Positions 61,377 to 64,000 of a stretch of DNA of 64,000 nucleotides are shown one piece after another. Below the pieces are notes generated by a model, which ran no database searches, was not told the DNA's origin, and saw only the letters and a program-made list of their open reading frames with translations. The stretch covers positions 62,001 to 126,000 of the forward strand of contig NZ_LOWB01000015.1 in assembly GCF_001522865.1 (NCBI RefSeq), read 5' to 3'. This DNA is from Burkholderia sp. TSV86 (GTDB lineage Bacteria; Pseudomonadota; Gammaproteobacteria; Burkholderiales; Burkholderiaceae). Within the stretch, counting starts at the first letter, position 1, and each line of letters opens with the position of its first letter. The translations under genes were made by a program, and so were the position numbers.

Positions 61377-61763
61377 CGATAGAGCCTCGCGTATGCGGTT
61401 GCCGTTTGAAGGCAGGGTGGGAGCTGGATCGAAACCGCTCCGCGGCGAGCAACGGAGCCACCAGTCTTCTGCAAGGCCTATGCCAGCCGCAGTGCAGCCG
61501 CAAGTTGGCCGCGGCGCGTGGTGCGAAAGCCCGCGCCATGAGCGCGCCGCATGGCGCGTCCCACGACGAGACGCGGCGCGGCGCGCACCGGGGGCAGGCG
61601 CGCGGCGCGGTTGCCGGCACCGCGTCTGTGCGTGCGGTGCATCGTTGGTGCGATGCAAGAAGTCTGACGAATGCGCGCCGCCGCGGCTTGCCGCCGCCCG
61701 CCGCTGTTTAAAATGCGAGCTTCACGGCTTGCGCAGGTCGCGCAAAGGCGCAAAAGGGCTCGC
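61377..61763. other. Divergent gap between the MFS and LysR genes
   Basis: This 387-bp gap should carry promoters in both directions. I see overlapping open frames only and no motif that I can place with confidence. Confidence 0.6.
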
Positions 61764-62711
61764 ATGGAACTCAAATGGCTCGAGGACTTCGTGTCGCTCG
61801 CGGAAACGCGCAGCTTCAGCCGCTCGGCTGAACTGCGACACGTTTCCCAACCCGCGTTTTCGCGGCGCATCCAGGCGCTCGAAGCGTGGCTCGGCACGGA
61901 ATTGATCGATCGTTCGGTCTATCCGACCCGCGTCACGCAGGCAGGCCAGGTGTTCTACGAGCAGGCGCTCGCGATGCTGTCGCAGGCGCACGAGGCGCGC
62001 ACGCTGCTGCGCGGCCATATTGGCGCGCCGGTGCCGACGATCGAATTCGCGGTGCCGCACACGCTGTCGCTCACGTACTTTCCGCGCTGGCTTCAGCGGA
62101 TCGAAGCGAAGATGGGGCAGGTGCATACGCGGTTGCGCGCGCTCAACGTACACGATGCGGTGCTGTCGCTCGTCGAGGGCGGCTGCGACCTGGTGATGGG
62201 CTACCACCATCCGAGCCATCCCGTCGCGCTCGATCCCGCGCGCTACGACATGCTCACGCTCGGCGCGGAGCCGATCAGCCCGTTCGCGGCGCCCGGGCGC
62301 GGCGGCCGCGCGCGCTACGCGCTGCCCGGCGCGGCCGATGCGCCCGTGCCTTACTTGTCCTATACGCCGAACGCGTACCTGGGCCGGATGACCGAAGTGA
62401 TCATCGCGAATGCGCACACGCCGCTTTATCTAGACAAGGTGTACGAGACCGACATGGCCGAGGCGCTGAAGGCGATGGCGCTCGCCGGGCACGGCATCGC
62501 GTTCCTGCCGCACAGCGCGGTCGAGGACGCGGTCGCGGGCGGGCGGCTCGTGCGGCTTGGCCGCGCGGCGAAAGGCGGCGCGGAGCCGTTCATGCTGACC
62601 ATGGAGATCCGTCTTTATCGGGACAAGTTCGCCGTGCAGGGCGACGAGTCGCGCCGCAAGCTCGTGAGCGCGCTCTGGGACGTGGTGCGGGACGAACTCG
62701 ACGCGCGCTGA
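61764..62711 (+). CDS. LysR-family transcriptional regulator
   Basis: The 315-residue protein starts MELKWLEDFVSLAETRSFSRSAELRHVSQPAFSRRIQALEAWLG, a standard LysR helix-turn-helix over residues 1-60, followed by a LysR substrate domain (about 90-300) with FAVPHTLSLTYFPRWL and ALAGHGIAFLPHSAV. It may control gdhA downstream or the divergent MFS gene; LysR proteins often regulate a neighbour. The ATG at 61764 is preferred over an upstream frame to 61671 that lacks similarity. Confidence 0.9.
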   Translation: MELKWLEDFVSLAETRSFSRSAELRHVSQPAFSRRIQALEAWLGTELIDRSVYPTRVTQAGQVFYEQALAMLSQAHEARTLLRGHIGAPVPTIEFAVPHTLSLTYFPRWLQRIEAKMGQVHTRLRALNVHDAVLSLVEGGCDLVMGYHHPSHPVALDPARYDMLTLGAEPISPFAAPGRGGRARYALPGAADAPVPYLSYTPNAYLGRMTEVIIANAHTPLYLDKVYETDMAEALKAMALAGHGIAFLPHSAVEDAVAGGRLVRLGRAAKGGAEPFMLTMEIRLYRDKFAVQGDESRRKLVSALWDVVRDELDAR

Positions 62712-62940
62712 GCCTGCGGCACGCGCGATGCCGCCGTGCCGTCACGCCGCCTGCCGTTGTGCGCATGAAAATTGCGGCGGCCGATCGCACCGGATTTGCG
62801 TGCGTTCGCGCTGCGTATCAACGGTTTTTCACGCAAAAGCCCGATCATGCAAGAAATGCATAATCGAATAAGCAAACGGCATTGGATTTCGAAATGGGCT
62901 TTTTCGACAATGGGCGCATTCTTCGACCGTTGGAGATTCC

Positions 62941-64000
62941 ATGTCTTCGCATTCGCAGTCCCCGTCCGTTGCGCAATCCATTCCGTCATACCTGCACGCG
63001 GACGACCTCGGGCCCTGGGGTAATTATTTGCAGCAAGTCGACCGCGTCGCGCCGTACCTAGGCTCGCTGTCGCGCTGGCTTGAAACGCTCAAGCGCCCGA
63101 AGCGCATTCTGGTCGTCGACGTGCCGATCGAACTCGATAACGGCACCGTCGCGCACTTCGAAGGCTATCGCGTGCAGCACAACGTATCGCGCGGGCCGGG
63201 CAAGGGCGGCGTGCGCTATCACCAGGATGTCACGTTGTCCGAAGTGATGGCGCTGTCCGCGTGGATGTCGGTGAAGAACGCGGCGGTCAACGTGCCATAC
63301 GGCGGCGCGAAGGGCGGCATCCGCGTCGATCCGCGCAAGCTCTCGCGCGGCGAACTCGAGCGCATGACGCGCCGCTATACAAGCGAGATCGGCATCATCA
63401 TCGGCCCGAACACCGATATTCCGGCGCCCGACGTCAACACCAATGAGCAGGTGATGGCGTGGATGATGGACACCTATTCGATGAACCAGGGCCAGACGGC
63501 GACGGGTGTGGTGACCGGCAAGCCGATTTCGCTGGGCGGCTCGCTCGGCCGCAAGGAGGCGACGGGCCGCGGCGTTTTCGTGGTCGGCTGCGAAGCCGCA
63601 AAGAAGAAGGGCGTCGAGATCGAGGGCGCGCGCATCGCGGTACAGGGCTTCGGCAATGTCGGCGGAATCGCCGCGCGGCTGTTCCAGGAAGCGGGCGCGA
63701 AGGTGATCGTGGTTCAGGATCACACGGGCACGATTTACCAGCCGGCCGGCGTCGATACGGCCAAGCTGCTCGATCATGTCGCGCAGACGGGGGGTGTCGC
63801 CGGTTTCCCTGGCGCTGAGCCGATGCCGAACGACGAGTTCTGGACGGTCGAGACGGAAATCCTGATTCCGGCCGCGCTCGAAAATCAGATTACCGAGAAG
63901 AACGCGTCGAAGATCCGCACGAAGATCGTCGTCGAAGGCGCGAACGGCCCGACCACGACGGCGGCCGACGACATCCTGAGCGCCAACGGCGTGCTCGTGA
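62941..64000 (+). CDS. gdhA: Glutamate dehydrogenase (Glu/Leu/Phe/Val family), N-terminal part
   Basis: Only the first 353 codons are in the window and the gene continues past 64000, so no stop is seen. The protein shows [29 protein letters not shown] and the catalytic Lys124 in [14 protein letters not shown], then [27 protein letters not shown] and the cofactor loop GFGNVGG near residue 237. It interconverts glutamate and 2-oxoglutarate. TTGGAG precedes the ATG. The 229-bp gap upstream holds an AT-rich stretch at about 62845-62890 with a TGCA-N4-TGCAT repeat that may be a LysR site. Confidence 0.93.
   Translation, partial: MSSHSQSPSVAQSIPSYLHADDLGPWGNYLQQVDRVAPYLGSLSRWLETLKRPKRILVVDVPIELDNGTVAHFEGYRVQHNVSRGPGKGGVRYHQDVTLSEVMALSAWMSVKNAAVNVPYGGAKGGIRVDPRKLSRGELERMTRRYTSEIGIIIGPNTDIPAPDVNTNEQVMAWMMDTYSMNQGQTATGVVTGKPISLGGSLGRKEATGRGVFVVGCEAAKKKGVEIEGARIAVQGFGNVGGIAARLFQEAGAKVIVVQDHTGTIYQPAGVDTAKLLDHVAQTGGVAGFPGAEPMPNDEFWTVETEILIPAALENQITEKNASKIRTKIVVEGANGPTTTAADDILSANGVLV

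Overview
The window is one continuous stretch of a GC-rich betaproteobacterial chromosome, almost certainly Burkholderia and probably the B. pseudomallei/thailandensis group. I base this on protein similarity recalled from that genus (AccBC, BamE, ProA, HexR-Edd) and on short tandem repeats typical of the group. Species cannot be fixed from sequence alone. I see no prophage, CRISPR array, rRNA, tRNA or intact insertion sequence. Most genes are core metabolism, with one sugar-catabolism cluster and a few smaller accessory modules.

Layout. 1-10.9 kb: a leftward operon aroQ-accB-accC-prmA-zinc-ribbon gene (start only), a TlpA-like thioredoxin with a hypothetical gene, then rightward mpl, a YqiA-like esterase, an RNB exoribonuclease, aroE and mtgA, mostly with 4-bp stop/start overlaps. 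11-13.5 kb: a lipoprotein S10 peptidase and a small secreted EF-hand-like protein behind an AT-rich gap. 13.6-23 kb: a pentose/hexose module of IclR regulator, dgoK, dgoA, SDR, araFGH transporter, sugar dehydrogenase and aldose epimerase. It supports an oxidative, non-phosphorylated route for L-arabinose and/or D-galactose, but no lactonase or dehydratase gene is present here. 23.2-29.1 kb: pyrF behind an 11-copy heptamer repeat, pncC, pgpA, thiL and maeB.

29.1-30.5 kb: a gap with inverted repeats and a possible small RNA, then a secreted T1/N1-type RNase with a barstar-family inhibitor. 31-36.6 kb: rsmE, a VOC protein, speE, tktA and gapA. 36.6-40.6 kb: an allantoate/ureidoglycolate module (GntR/FadR-type regulator, DctA-like transporter, alc, allA) with two matching operators. 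41-52 kb: fur, bamE, dapB, exbBD, leuS, lptE, holA, proA and hemJ.

52-58.1 kb: an Entner-Doudoroff/gluconate module (hexR, edd, eda, gntT, gntK) with two HexR-type operators between hexR and edd, and a polyglutamine tail on GntK. 58.1-64 kb: purB, a NarK-like MFS transporter, a LysR regulator and the 5' part of gdhA, cut by the window end.

The most useful signals are regulatory or repeat-based rather than new genes: the paired GntR/FadR-like operators with a consensus promoter, the paired HexR operators, four simple-sequence tracts that could vary in length (7-bp before pyrF, 6-bp before leuS, 9-bp coding in gntK, C8 in the iclR promoter spacer), and a 25-bp inverted repeat whose inner part resembles IS150-type ends. 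I found nothing I would call a wholly new system.
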